From positions 148,664,243 through 148,728,242 of the forward strand of contig OY294067.1 of NCBI GenBank assembly GCA_958510875.1: DNA of 64,000 nt, in the 5' to 3' direction. The notes under the pieces were generated by a model. That model made no database searches, was not told the DNA's origin, and was given only the letters and a program-made list of their open reading frames with translations. This stretch comes from Endomychus coccineus. Lineage: Eukaryota; Arthropoda; Insecta; Coleoptera; Endomychidae. Below are positions 1 to 9,104 of this stretch, one piece after another. Positions within the stretch are counted from its first letter, which is position 1; each line of letters starts with the position of its first letter. Both the position numbers and the translations under genes were made by a program.

Positions 1-2215
1 AACAGTCATGCGTACCTGTCAACGTCAAAGGACGACATCTATGAGGTATCTTGTTAATGTTTTTGCGCGGGAAATTCATGAAACGATGAACTATCATAGC
101 TGGATGTCAATGTCAGAACAGTTAACGTCAAAGGACAACATCTATGAGACTCCAATTCAAAATGTTACCGATGTTGTAGCCTATATCGCCATCTATCACT
201 AAACCGATGAACTATCATAGCTGAATGTCAATGTCAGAACAGTTAACGTCAAAGGACGACATCTATGAGGTATTTTGTTAATGTTTTCGAGCGGGAAGTT
301 CCATCTCAATTCAAAAAAACGATATATTAATGAACTATCATAGCTTGATGTCCATGTCAGAACAGCTAACGTCAAAGGACGACATCTATGAGGTGGTTTG
401 CTGATGTTTGCGCGAGGAATTTCAAAAATTTGACTCATGTTGTAGCTATACTGTCATTTATTATTGAACCACACCGTAATTCCAAAAATAATGAACTTCT
501 ATGAGGTATCTTGTTGATGTTTTTGAGCGGGAAATTTATGAACCAATGAACTGTCATGGCTGGATGTCAATGTCAGAACAGTTAACGTCAAAGGACGACA
601 TCTATGAGACTCCAATTCAGAATGTTACCGATGTTGTAGCCTATATCGCCATCTAATAATAAACCGATGAACTATCATAGATGAATGTCACTGTCAGAAC
701 AGTTAACGTCAAAGGACGACATCTATGAGGTATTTTGTTAATGTTTTTGCGCGGGAAGTTTCATCTCAATTCAAAAAACGATATATTAAGGAACTTTCAT
801 AGCTTGATGTCCATGTCAGAACAGCTAACGCCAAAGGACGACATCTATGAGGTGTTTTGCTGATGTTTGCGCGAGGAATTTCAAAAATTTGACTCATGTT
901 GTAGCTATACTGTCATTTATTATTGAACCACACCGTAATTCCAGAAATAATGAACTTTTTAACCTACAAATTTCCTCAACGTTAAATGATTACAATGGGA
1001 CTCACTCATTAGGTAAACTATGAAATTCGGTGTCATGGCGGCTATCGCGGGAATTTCAAACGAGGTGTCTGTTACGTAGATCTTCAAGGAGGTGTCATGG
1101 CGTCTGTCACGTGAACTGTCATGGCGGTTATCGCGGGAATTTAAAACGAGGTGTCTGTTACGTGGATCTTCAACGAGATGTTGTGGCGTCTGTCACGTGA
1201 ACTGTCATGACAGCTAACGCGGGAATTTCAAACAATGTGTCTGTTTCGTGAATCTTCAACGAGGTGTCGTGGCGTATTTCACGTGGGTCTTAAACAGAAT
1301 AGAACTTTTTCTAGAACCTAAATTACACAAAACAATACCAAATTGAGAGGTGTAATAGCTACAGCTGCAGCACTATCAACCGTCATGCATACCTGTAAAC
1401 GTCAGAAATGTTAACGTCAAAAGACGACATCTATGAGGTACTTATGTAATGTTTGCGTGAGAAATTTATGAATCGATGACTATCATGGCTGGATGTCAAT
1501 GTTAGAACAGTTAACGTCAAAGGATGACATCTATGAGACTCCAATTCAAAATATTACTGATGTTGTAGCTATATCGCCATCTTTTAATAAACCGATGAAC
1601 TATCACACCTGAATGTCAATGTTAGAACAGTTAACGTCAAAGGACGACATCTATGAGATATTTTGTTAATGTTTTTGCGCGGGAAGTCCCATCTCAATTC
1701 AAAATATGATCTATTAGTGAACCGGTGAACTATCATGACTGGATGTCAATCTCAGAACAGTTAACGTCAAAGGACAACATCTATGAGACCCCAATTCAAA
1801 ATATTACTATATCGCCATCTATTGATAAACCGATGAACTATCACAACTGAATGTCAATGTCAGAACAGTTAACGTCAAAGGACGATATCTATGAGGTATT
1901 TTGTTAAAGTTTTTGCGTGGGAAGTTGCATCTCGATTCAAAATATGATCTATTAATGAACCGATGAACTGTCATAGCTGAATGTCAATGTCAGAACAGTA
2001 AACGTAAGAGGACGACATCTATGAGACCCAAATTCAAAATATTACTGATTCTGTAGATATATCACCATCTATTATTAAACCGATGAACTATCATAGTTAA
2101 ATATCAATTTCGGAACAGCTAACGTCAAGGACCACATCTATGAGGTGTTTTGGTAACGTTTTGTCTGGAAATCACTCTCAAAATTAAAAATTGTCACTTG
2201 TGTTGTAGCTATGTT
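1..2215 (+). repeat. Outer hr-like repeat array, left arm
   Basis: Degenerate repeats of roughly 120-150 bp. The recurrent core is GTTAACGTCAAAGGACGACA followed by TCTATGAG, next to short segments such as GAACTATCATAGCTG and GATGTCAATGTCAGAACAG. At least a dozen cores are visible. Short ORFs here are in the repeat and do not look like genes. Such arrays resemble the homologous regions or subterminal repeats of large DNA viruses and foldback transposons, but the role is inference. Confidence 0.85.
1016..1290 (+). repeat. Inner array with CACGTGA cores, left arm
   Basis: Three units of about 90 bp inside the outer array, each with TGTCATGGCG, a CACGTGA E-box-like core, a GCGGGAATTT segment and a GAGGTGTCTGTTACGT or variant segment. 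It is more GC-rich than its surroundings. Candidate protein-binding or replication-related cluster; function unknown. Confidence 0.7.
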
Positions 2216-2890
2216 GTCGTTCATTAATACCACACCCTAATCTCAAGATAATGAACCAGCAAAATAACCTAGAAATGTCTACTTACATATATGAAGTGTT
2301 TACACCAAAAGCACATTAAGTATTAAGTATTCATTTCTACATGCACCTGCGTCATCACATTCACTTTATACTGATTATGAGAACGACAACACTCGTACAA
2401 TGAGAGGAATTCATTAAGTAAACACACTAGCGTGTGTATTGAAATCAAACTTTTGAGAATATCAATGAAATCATACAATTCCAGCAGCCCGAAGGTTCGT
2501 TTGCAATTTTACGAATGATGATGAACGATAAAAATGAATATTTTAACTTTTCTTTATAACTTAGGTATTGACGTGACGTATAAAACTCAGAATAATTCGG
2601 AACGATTGATTTTTATTGTTATCCACGATTGTCAACCTATATCTAAATCAGTTCGAGATGCAGACTTTTCAATTTATCGATATTTCGAAAGCCCACTTAT
2701 ACTGAACTAAGAATTTACAATACTTCAAACTATCCATTTCGCTTAAAATATACATAGCAGTATATTATAGAAACTTTGTTAAAGATCACATAAAAATCGA
2801 ATGATTCGAGATGTAGACTCATGAGCTCTAGAAGCCTTAGGATCAGTTGCAAGAGGTGCAAGTGCTATCGAAAATACGGTGGTTAACCAG
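2216..2890. other. Left-arm spacer with shared non-coding modules
   Basis: No gene seen. At 2,573-2,650 lies module M1 (AACGATTGATTTTTATTGTT and flanks) and at 2,675-2,760 module M2 (TCGATATTTCGAAAGCCC and flanks). Diverged copies of both recur at 5,790-5,930, and M1 recurs at 5,013-5,068. Repeated use of the same non-coding words beside genes suggests shared promoter or 3'-end signals. The mirror spacer is 11,993-12,667. Confidence 0.5.
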
Positions 2891-3116
2891 CTAAAAACAA
2901 CGGAACACATTGGGTAGCGTTCAGAAAAAAATCGATAACGATGTGGAATATTTTGATTGTTTTGGAAATTTGAAGCCACCAAAGGAACTCGTTCGATATT
3001 TGGGTGGGAACGTTAGGATTTTCTACAATAACAACACCTATCAGAACTATAATCAAGTGATATGTGAACAGTTGTGCGTGAACTTTCTCACCGAAATTGT
3101 CGAAAGTATCAATTAA
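2890..3116 (+). pseudogene. Adenain-like cysteine protease, C-terminal remnant (left)
   Basis: The open stretch from 2,910 shows the conserved C-terminal half of an adenovirus-protease (adenain)-type cysteine peptidase: a YFDCFGNLKPPKELVRYL block, an IFYN block, then a QNYNQVICEQLC block with the candidate nucleophile Cys. Just upstream, in another frame, a GTHW block (about 2,902-2,913) supplies the catalytic His region; the frame changes across a run of seven A at 2,925-2,931. The usual N-terminal half is not visible. Such proteases mature capsid proteins in adenoviruses and occur in Polinton/adintovirus-like elements. In this family the Cys is usually followed by Gly-His; here it is followed by Glu-Gln. 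The next gene is 45 bp downstream on the same strand. The A7 run could be a true break, a slippage site or a sequencing error; the mirror copy has it too. Confidence 0.65.
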
Positions 3117-3160
3117 ACCTTAGTTAGTCTATATCGAAACATCAAGCGAATCGCATCATC

Positions 3161-3711
3161 ATGAGAATCGCATTAGTTGACATTCAGGGGTTCTTCATTG
3201 ACGATGCCTTCCATTCAAAAGAAATGTGTATACAAATTGGATTCAAACGTCATTATTCCTTATTCAAACCGCACACATCTTATTCATCGCTGAATGCAAA
3301 GGAGCGAAAGTCCGTATGGTATTTACAAAAGTCTTATCATGGACTCGATTATGCATCTGGAAATGTGGATTAATAAATAATATTCTTAAATCGATTCAAC
3401 TATGTGCAGTCGACTATATTTATGTTCGTGGTCAGCAAAAAGCCGAATTTTTGAGAAGGAAGTGTATAGAATTGGATATTTTCCCACACATCGTAGATGT
3501 TCACAGTTTCGATGGTACTAAATGTGAAACGGGGAAATTCGAGCAAACAAACAATTTGACCTGTCTGAATCATCGTAATGACGGTGGAAAATACATGTGT
3601 GCAGTTCAACATGTGGATAAATCACAGCAGTGGTTTCTGAATGTAATACTACCTAAATTATATGTATTTTCTGAAATAAATATTATTATTACACCTATCT
3701 CCTTTATATAA
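3161..3711 (+). pseudogene. Split D-x-Q-G-F family gene (left)
   Basis: Two overlapping frames carry one apparent gene. The first (3,161-3,373, 70 aa) begins with an ALVDIQGFF block and contains CIQIGF, HYSLFKPH and a YHGLDYASGNV block. The second frame carries the continuation from about 3,370 to 3,711 (DYIYVRGQQKAEFLRR, DIFPHIVDV, then a C-x2-H ... C-A-x-Q segment and QQWFL). This shape matches a family of uncharacterised arthropod proteins. The early Asp-x-Gln and the alternating strands could suggest an RNase H/DEDD-like fold, but that is inference. The frame change falls near 3,365-3,371, directly before stop codons of the first frame. The ATG at 3,161 opens the family's N-terminal block. 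It could be a broken gene or one needing frameshifting or splicing. Confidence 0.5.
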
Positions 3712-3924
3712 TTATTTATTCAGATGGTAAATAGCTTTGTTTACATTTTTAACAAACCTTTTCAATATTAATACTGATAAAGAAGATAAAATAGCATACA
3801 AAATTGCTAAAATTTTATGAATAACTCCTTCTAGTGTGGATGATGATGCTGATATTGTCTCTTGTATAAGATGTGGTAAACATGATGATTGCCATTCAGC
3901 GATATGCTCCATCACTTCGATCAT
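3712..3924 (-). CDS. Small membrane-protein ORF, 70 aa (left)
   Basis: A 70-residue ORF directly abutting, tail to tail, the split gene on the other strand. Residues about 34-52 (IHKILAILYAILSSLSVLIL) form one strongly hydrophobic segment followed by a basic KRFVKNVNKA tail, suggesting a single-pass membrane protein with a basic cytoplasmic end. The N-terminal half is polar with Ser/Thr and acidic residues. I do not recognise a family. The ATG at 3,924 is the only start that gives this length. Preservation in both arms mildly supports a gene, but the arms are so alike that this says little about selection. Confidence 0.4.
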   Translation of the reverse strand: MIEVMEHIAEWQSSCLPHLIQETISASSSTLEGVIHKILAILYAILSSLSVLILKRFVKNVNKAIYHLNK

Positions 3925-4142
3925 GGAATAAGAGTTTGAGTTTATAATGTATGATTGTCTTGTGGAATGTTAAACGTGAATACCTCCAATTGATTATCGT
4001 TGATTTATTGTGTCCAACAAAGAGAGTTCCTTGATATTATATACGTTTGAAGAAATCGGGAAACTTTGAATATCAACCACTATAGATGACATTTCAAACT
4101 AGAATGATAAACTATTCAAATATCTAGTTGCATATGCGTGGA

Positions 4143-4766
4143 TCATTGACATATTTCTTTGATGTTATCGAAATTTCGAAAGAGTACGTCGAAGCACAAA
4201 ATTTGTAGTGATGTTGGACTTATTCTATAGTTGACGTCATCGACCTCCCCTCCCATCTCAGAAAACATTTGAAACATCTTAAAGGTGTAAGAATTTGAAG
4301 TATCTCTTCGAATGCTGCGCATATCCATTATCTCACATCGGTATGGTAGTAGTGCGATTCGATAATAATCGACACCCATATCATGTAGCACTCTAAAACA
4401 ATCAAGTATATACGATCCTGGTTTCGGAACGATACCCGAAATTTGATGCAATATGATTTTTCTCATTCTTCTATGTTTATATTTGAACTGACCTTCTATA
4501 TTCATATCGATTATCTTCCAATCTTCTGGAGGGGGAGGATCGAAATCTCCTCCGAAATAGAAAATATCAGCATACGCCCAATCGGTCGAGGCCCCCACAA
4601 GGAAAGTTACGAATTCTCCAGCGATTATCCAATTTTTGGATGGTAATTGTAATTCTTCGAGGATTTTCATCAAATTCGGTGGACATACGCTTATTACGAA
4701 TTTCTTCGCATCGTACACGGTGGTAAGCACACTATGAATAAAACTGTTGTATAATCGAGGAGACAT
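4143..4766 (-). CDS. Nucleotidyltransferase-like protein, 207 aa (left)
   Basis: The longest intact gene of the arm. Residues about 46-71 read NWIIAGEFVTFLVG followed by a short linker and ADIFYF. This resembles the Gly-rich helix turn plus acidic strand of the polymerase-beta-type nucleotidyltransferase fold, but with one Asp (residue 67) where active enzymes usually have two. A second conserved-looking block (about 118-141) contains LDCFRVLHDMGVD and RIALLP; a proline run (PPPP) lies near 77-80. No signal peptide or membrane segment is evident. It lies downstream of the 84-aa and zinc-finger ORFs on the same strand, spaced 20 bp from the former. Family membership is a fold-level guess; activity is doubtful. 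Confidence 0.55.
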   Translation of the reverse strand: MSPRLYNSFIHSVLTTVYDAKKFVISVCPPNLMKILEELQLPSKNWIIAGEFVTFLVGASTDWAYADIFYFGGDFDPPPPEDWKIIDMNIEGQFKYKHRRMRKIILHQISGIVPKPGSYILDCFRVLHDMGVDYYRIALLPYRCEIMDMRSIRRDTSNSYTFKMFQMFSEMGGEVDDVNYRISPTSLQILCFDVLFRNFDNIKEICQ

Positions 4767-4786
4767 TATTACGAACTGAGTTCGAT

Positions 4787-5041
4787 TTAGTTGGAGCAGT
4801 CACACACTCCCTCATACTCTGCGCTATTGACTTTTTCAACCCATAATATACAATCAAAACTAAATGGTATTCTTGCGGGTGAGAGATAAGAGGTCGATCG
4901 AACTGGTAAGTATACATCTAAAATCGTGAAATCATGAACATTTTCAGACGCGGGTTCGGATCCCTCTGCATCTTTCTCACCAAAGAATACCATTTTTTTT
5001 AATCGAACGCGCTGACAATAGTGGAAAACGATAAAAATCAA
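4787..5041 (-). CDS. 84-aa ORF of unknown function (left)
   Basis: Lies between the zinc-finger and 207-aa genes on the same strand. A second in-frame ATG at residue 17 (MVFFGEKDAEG) gives a 68-aa product and may be the better start, because the first 16 codons overlap the M1 non-coding module. The composition is mixed, with acidic residues in the first half and CDC near the end. An alternative frame of 61 aa overlaps it and is less plausible. No family recognised. Confidence 0.35.
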   Translation of the reverse strand: MIFIVFHYCQRVRLKKMVFFGEKDAEGSEPASENVHDFTILDVYLPVRSTSYLSPARIPFSFDCILWVEKVNSAEYEGVCDCSN

Positions 5042-5078
5042 TCGTTTCGAATTACTCTGAGTTTTTATTCAAATACAA

Positions 5079-5375
5079 TTATTTTTTACAAAATCTTCTC
5101 AATTCATTAATTATTTCACGTTTCTCTTCGATATATCCTTGTAGAGATATGATTTCTTCTAACCGGTGCAGTAGAACATCTGGGTTGGACCAGTAAATTA
5201 TACTTTTATCTCGACTGTGGAATAACATAATATGACGATTCAAATTGTCTCGGCGAGAAAATGTAACTTCACAATGCTTGCATGAGAAACGGTGTATTTT
5301 GAAATGTTTTTTCTCGTGCCGCCTCAGCGCATTTGCTCTCGAAAATTCCCTTTGACATTGCCCGCAAACGTGCAT
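5079..5375 (-). CDS. Two-finger C2H2 protein, 98 aa (left)
   Basis: Two classical C2H2 zinc fingers: residues about 3-24 (C-x2-C-x12-H-x3-H, starting CGQCQREFSRANALRRHEKK) and about 31-54 (C-x2-C-x12-H-x4-H, starting FSCKHCEVTFSRRDNLNRH). A tail of about 40 residues follows with a likely amphipathic helix (HRLEEIISLQGYIEEKREII) that could mediate dimerisation. Likely a sequence-specific DNA-binding regulator. The ATG starts right at the first finger. The upstream region holds a broken duplicate of the same start. Confidence 0.75.
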   Translation of the reverse strand: MHVCGQCQREFSRANALRRHEKKHFKIHRFSCKHCEVTFSRRDNLNRHIMLFHSRDKSIIYWSNPDVLLHRLEEIISLQGYIEEKREIINELRRFCKK

Positions 5376-5424
5376 GGTGGTTGATGATCAACTAATGACA
5401 TTGTGATACAGTGTTACCCTGTTT

Positions 5425-5538
5425 TCAAAGACCCTCCCAATAACGATTGGATCCTCCCAAAGAACGTTTGGACCCTCCCAAGAAAAACGTTTGTATTGCT
5501 CTCGAAAATTCCCTTTTACTTTGCCCGCAAACGTGCAT
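5425..5538 (-). pseudogene. Truncated duplicate of the zinc-finger start (left)
   Basis: A diverged copy of the first ~13 codons of the C2H2 gene plus its upstream region. The second zinc-ligand Cys is Ser (CGQS), and after the FSRA block the frame runs into GGGAGGGTC-type repeats and stops after 37 residues. Upstream sequences of the two copies (AGGGTAACACCATATCAGAT versus AGGGTAACACTGTATCACAA) align, showing a local duplication of about 160 bp. Confidence 0.6.
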
Positions 5539-5785
5539 GATATTTGATGATTAACTAATGACAATCTGATATGGTGTTACCCTGTTTTTCAAAGACCCTC
5601 CAAAATTGATGGGGATTTTTCATGCATTGCAGACATTTCGAACTCTTCTAAAATCAGATCTAACACTATCTTTGCAGAATATTTTGTTGCAACCGATTGA
5701 TTTTTCTCGATTTAGTTGGAGCTTCACCTACAAAATATTCATTTAACCTCGCGCAGGTTGTTTTTTATTATAGTTCGATGTGAAT

Positions 5786-6210
5786 TTGTCGATATTTCGA
5801 AAGCCTACTGATCTCAAAATCTACAATATTTCAAACTGTTCATTTTGCTCAATATATATATTTTTAAATATGAAATGAAGTATCGAAACGATTGATTTTT
5901 ATCGTAATCCACGATTGTTAATAATTATTTAAATCAATCTATGAATAAAACAAATGCATTACTTGAGTAATTATAGTAGTATAGGGTATTATGCTACTCA
6001 GAAATTATGAGTCAGCATAGTGTGTAAATTATTTATATTTATCTCCCGCACATGATGGAACATTGATGTATCTATAATAATTGTTGACAGGCACATTCCT
6101 CACATCAGGTCGTTGTACATTTGTTAAACAGGGGTGTATCAGAATGAATTTATGTTTTAGAGAAAGAATTTCATTTGGTAATATGAATTATAGTTAACTA
6201 TAAGATTCAA
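5786..6210. other. Loop segment without gene, M1/M2 module copies
   Basis: From 5,790 the M2 module (TCGATATTTCGAAAGCCTAC) and then the M1 module (CGAAACGATTGATTTTTATC) appear, in the opposite order to that at 2,573-2,760. The rest to 6,210 is AT-rich with no recognisable feature. It has no counterpart in the right half of the loop. Confidence 0.5.
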
Positions 6211-6214
6211 GTAA

Positions 6215-6309
6215 ATAAAATACAAAATTTATTTTTAATTATTTTATATGTACACTCTACATAAATACAACTACACACAACCAGCACCAGCGACACCTAC
6301 GGAGTTAAT
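6215..6309 (-). CDS. Terminal exon of the chromodomain gene
   Basis: On the minus strand a strong acceptor (CTTTCTCTTTTCAG) precedes this exon at 6,310. Joining phase-1 exon A or B places a stop codon (TAA) as the second codon after the junction, so the exon is nearly all 3' UTR. AATAAA on the minus strand at 6,228-6,233 is a fitting poly(A) signal. Exon calls rest only on splice-site consensus and phase agreement. Confidence 0.5.
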
Positions 6310-6556
6310 CTGAAAAGAGAAAGATATTTTGAGTATAGATAATATGTTACTATTTTAACGTTTTCACCAGAAAATAAAGAAGAACATTTTAGAAAATGAG
6401 GTGAATGGTATTTTACTCATATAGAAAAGATCTATACTTGTCAACTTTCGAACCATTAAGAAAATGATCCTGAGACCTAGTGGAGTGATTTAGATCCTTA
6501 CACGTAGTACTGTTCTATGAGGTCATGCATTTCTAAATTACATTTGATCGACTAAC

Positions 6557-6725
6557 CTATACTACAGAGCTCAGTTAACAAACTTGAATAATCCAAATTC
6601 TATTCCGGCTCCCTCGTGTCACTATCAGACCCATACCCCACCCATCTCAAAAGATACTCCATGTACCCCGTTTCGCCAATTCTAACCGCCAGGATTCTTT
6701 CAACCGGATAATATTCATAATCCAT
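6557..6725 (-). pseudogene. Chromodomain exon B (stop-containing duplicate)
   Basis: A diverged duplicate of exon A with the same 169-nt coding length from an ATG at 6,725 to a donor ATAG/GTTAGT at 6,557/6,556. It carries YYPVERILAVRIGETGYMEY, RWVGYG and TREPE, but the codon after EPE is TAG (6,600-6,602) where exon A has TGG, and the W of the chromodomain TWEPE motif is Arg. The acceptor region upstream has lost the clear CAG seen in exon A. Either a dead duplicate exon or an alternative last exon giving a shortened domain. Confidence 0.55.
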
Positions 6726-6880
6726 CCCTATAATTCCATTAAACTATTATGAAAATCGGATACATCAAAGAAAGAATCTTATTAAATAACTCTTCATACA
6801 ACAAATTTCTTAATATAGTTAACATCATCGATAACATAACAATTATTATAGCTTCATTCTCTCTAAATCACTCAACTAAC

Positions 6881-7062
6881 CTGTACTGTTAAATTCGGCT
6901 AACAGCCTGGGGCAATTCAAGTTCCATTCCGGCTCCCACGTATCATATTCCAAACCATACCCCACCCACCTCAAAAGATATTCCATGTGCCCCATTTCGC
7001 CGATTCTAGCCGCCAGGATTCTTTCAACTGGATAATATGTAAAATCCATTTCATTTAATTTC
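6881..7062 (-). CDS. Chromodomain exon A
   Basis: From ATG at 7,049 the frame gives 56 codons and ends in phase 1 at the donor ACAG/GTTAGT (6,881/6,880). The protein shows a compact chromodomain: YYPVERILAARI (strand 1), YLLRWVGYG (strand 2 to 3), YDTWEPEWNLN (the signature W-E-P-E-x-N-L), then CPRLLAEF helix. The aromatic cage is plausibly Tyr near residue 6, Trp28 and Trp38. The total product would be about 57 aa, essentially a bare chromodomain, which usually binds methylated histone tails. Upstream acceptor AGTTTCAG at 7,063. A short ATG in another frame lies 5 nt before the assumed start. Confidence 0.65.
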
Positions 7063-7100
7063 CTGAAACTATTTCAGAAAATATTGAAGAGTTGTGAAAG

Positions 7101-8570
7101 TTAACTGTTCAATGAATTATTCTTTGAAATTAGGAGAAAATGTGTTTCTTTGTTTTGGAAACATAATAAAATTCCTTTCAAATCAAATTAAAATTGATGA
7201 AAAATGATATCTAATCAATAACTAATAGAAAAATCAAAACGAAATTATTACAAAAAATATTAAGATCTGAAAAAGTTAACTTCATAATCAATGAATATTG
7301 ATCTGAAAGAAAAATTGGTTCATTGAAATTAGTGGAAATGATATTTTTAAGTTGTGAAAACATCAGAAAATGTGTTTCTTTGTTTCGAAAACATAATAAA
7401 ATTCCTTTCAAATCAAATTAGTTAAGTTAAGTTACCTGTTAAGTTAACTGTTCAATGAATTATTCTTTGAAATTAGGAGAAAATGTGTTTCTTTGTTTTG
7501 GAAACATAATAAAATTCCTTTCAAATCAAATTAAAATTGATGAAAAATGATATCTAATCAATAACTAATAGAAAAATCAAAACGAAATTATTACAAAAAA
7601 TATTAAGATCTGAAAAAGTTAACTTCATAATCAATGAATATTGATCTGAAAGAAAAATTGGTTCATTGAAATTAGTGGAAATGATATTTTTAAGTTGTGA
7701 AAACATCAGAAAATGTGTTTCTTTGTTTCGAAAACATAATAAAATTCCTTTCAAATCAAATTAGTTAAGTTAAGTTACCTGTTAAGTTAACTGTTCAATG
7801 AATTATTCTTTGAAATTAGGAGAAAATGTGTTTCTTTGTTTTGGAAACATAATAAAATTCCTTTCAAATCAAATTAAAATTGATGAAAAATGATATCTAA
7901 TCAATAACTAATAGAAAAATCAAAACGAAATTATTACAAAAAATATTAAGATCTGAAAAAGTTAACTTCATAATCAATGAATATTGATCTGAAAGAAAAA
8001 TTGGTTCATTGAAATTAGTGGAAATGATATTTTTAAGTTGTGAAAACATCAGAAAATGTGTTTCTTTGTTTCGAAAACATAATAAAATTCCTTTCAAATC
8101 AAATTAGTTAAGTTAAGTTACCTGTTAAGTTAACTGTTCAATGAATTATTCTTTGAAATTAGGAGAAAATGTGTTTCTTTGTTTTGGAAACATAATAAAA
8201 TTCCTTTCAAATCAAATTAAAATTGATGAAAAATGATATCTAATCAATAACTAATAGAAAAATCAAAACGAAATTATTGTAAAAAATATTAAAATATGAA
8301 AAAGTTAACTTCATAATCAATGAATATTGATCTGAAAGAAAAATTGGTTCATTGAAATTAGTGGAAATGATATTTTTAAGTTGTGAAAACATCAGAAAAT
8401 GTGTTTCTTTGTTTTGAAAACATAATAAAATTATTACAAAAAATATTAAGATCTGAAAAAGTTAACTTCATAATCAATGAATACTGATGTGAAAGAAAAA
8501 TTGGTTCATTGAAATTAGTGGAAATGAGATTTTGAAGTTGTGAAAACATCATAAATTTTCTTTCAATCAC
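7101..8570. repeat. 343-bp tandem array
   Basis: Units start with TTAACTGTTCAATGAATTAT at 7,101, 7,444, 7,787 and 8,130. The first three are nearly identical; the fourth is diverged, followed by a partial fifth to about 8,570. Within a unit, two half-unit segments (each with AAATGTGTTTCTTTGTTT and AATAAAATTCCTTTCAAATC) are related, so the unit is itself a dimer. ORFs of 66 aa recur once per unit and are repeat by-products. It lies in the loop, between candidate exon 1 and chromodomain exon A. Confidence 0.9.
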
Positions 8571-9104
8571 AACTAGTCTTTCATAAATTAGGTTAAAAAA
8601 ATATTTAATCCTTACTTCCTTCCGGTAAATTATATTTTACAATTGACAAAAATAGCATCTGATGAATAACTAACTAACAGGAAAATTGAAACTTACCTTG
8701 AAACAGCCGAACACAAATAATTTCTCGTACATTAAACACTACTATATATAGACTAATTTTATATTACCTAAGGAAAAAAGTAGACGCCTTTGCTTAAATT
8801 GTTGTTGTGAATGAATGATATCTAGCTGAAAGGAAACTGAGTTTGTGTTCTATTATATTGCATAATAGTTTGATAAATAATTAGAACAATGATTGATTCA
8901 AATCATCATATTTTATAAGGCAATAATAGACTCACGGACTTGAGAGGAATCGCTCTAATTATTCTGCGGATTACTATTATGAATATTAATTCTATGTGAT
9001 ATGAATCAATATAATATTTTTATATACATAAAATAGTAACATATTATCTATACTTAAAATATCTTTCTCTCCTAGATGATGAATTGATGACCTTTGACCA
9101 CACA
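8571..9104. other. Right part of loop, little recognised
   Basis: Apart from the possible first exon (8,697-8,732), I see only AT-rich DNA. At 9,031-9,072 it carries an inverted match to 6,317-6,357 (AAATATCTTTCTCT core), which on the plus strand reads like another pyrimidine-rich acceptor ending CCTAG. Confidence 0.5.
8697..8732 (-). CDS. Possible first exon of the chromodomain gene
   Basis: On the minus strand, a TATATATA box (about 8,744-8,751) is followed by ATG and 12 codons (MYEKLFVFGCFK) ending exactly at a consensus donor CAAG/GTAAGT (8,697/8,696). Spliced to exon A it would reach a stop within four codons, so it is more likely 5' UTR, or the transcript starts inside it. It would place the 343-bp array in the first intron. 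Weakly supported. Confidence 0.3.

Larger units (their letters stand above)
1..5778 (+). repeat. Left arm of the palindrome
   Basis: Inverted copy of 9,105-14,882. Contents from outside in: hr-like repeats (1-2,215), spacer, protease remnant (+), split D-x-Q-G-F gene (+), then genes on the minus strand (70-aa membrane ORF, 207-aa, 84-aa, zinc finger). The match stops near 5,778, after a run reading cctcgcgcaggttg followed by T and A residues. Confidence 0.9.

Noticed and set aside
199..438. 79-aa ORF with two similar halves (PHRCRPLTLAVLTW)
   Set aside because: A frame through two units of the outer hr-like array; mirrors at 14,445-14,684.
1..2215. CRISPR-like repeat-spacer pattern
   Set aside because: Repeats are long, degenerate and irregularly spaced in an evidently eukaryotic context; no cas genes.
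2779..2982. 67-aa minus-strand ORF opposite the protease remnant
   Set aside because: Shadow of the protease region; the plus strand carries the recognisable motif.
4443..4646. 67-aa ORF antisense to the 207-aa gene
   Set aside because: Shadow frame; no motif.
7211..8097. Three identical 66-aa ORFs (MKGILLCFRNKETHF)
   Set aside because: By-products of the 343-bp array; no domain, low complexity, one per unit.
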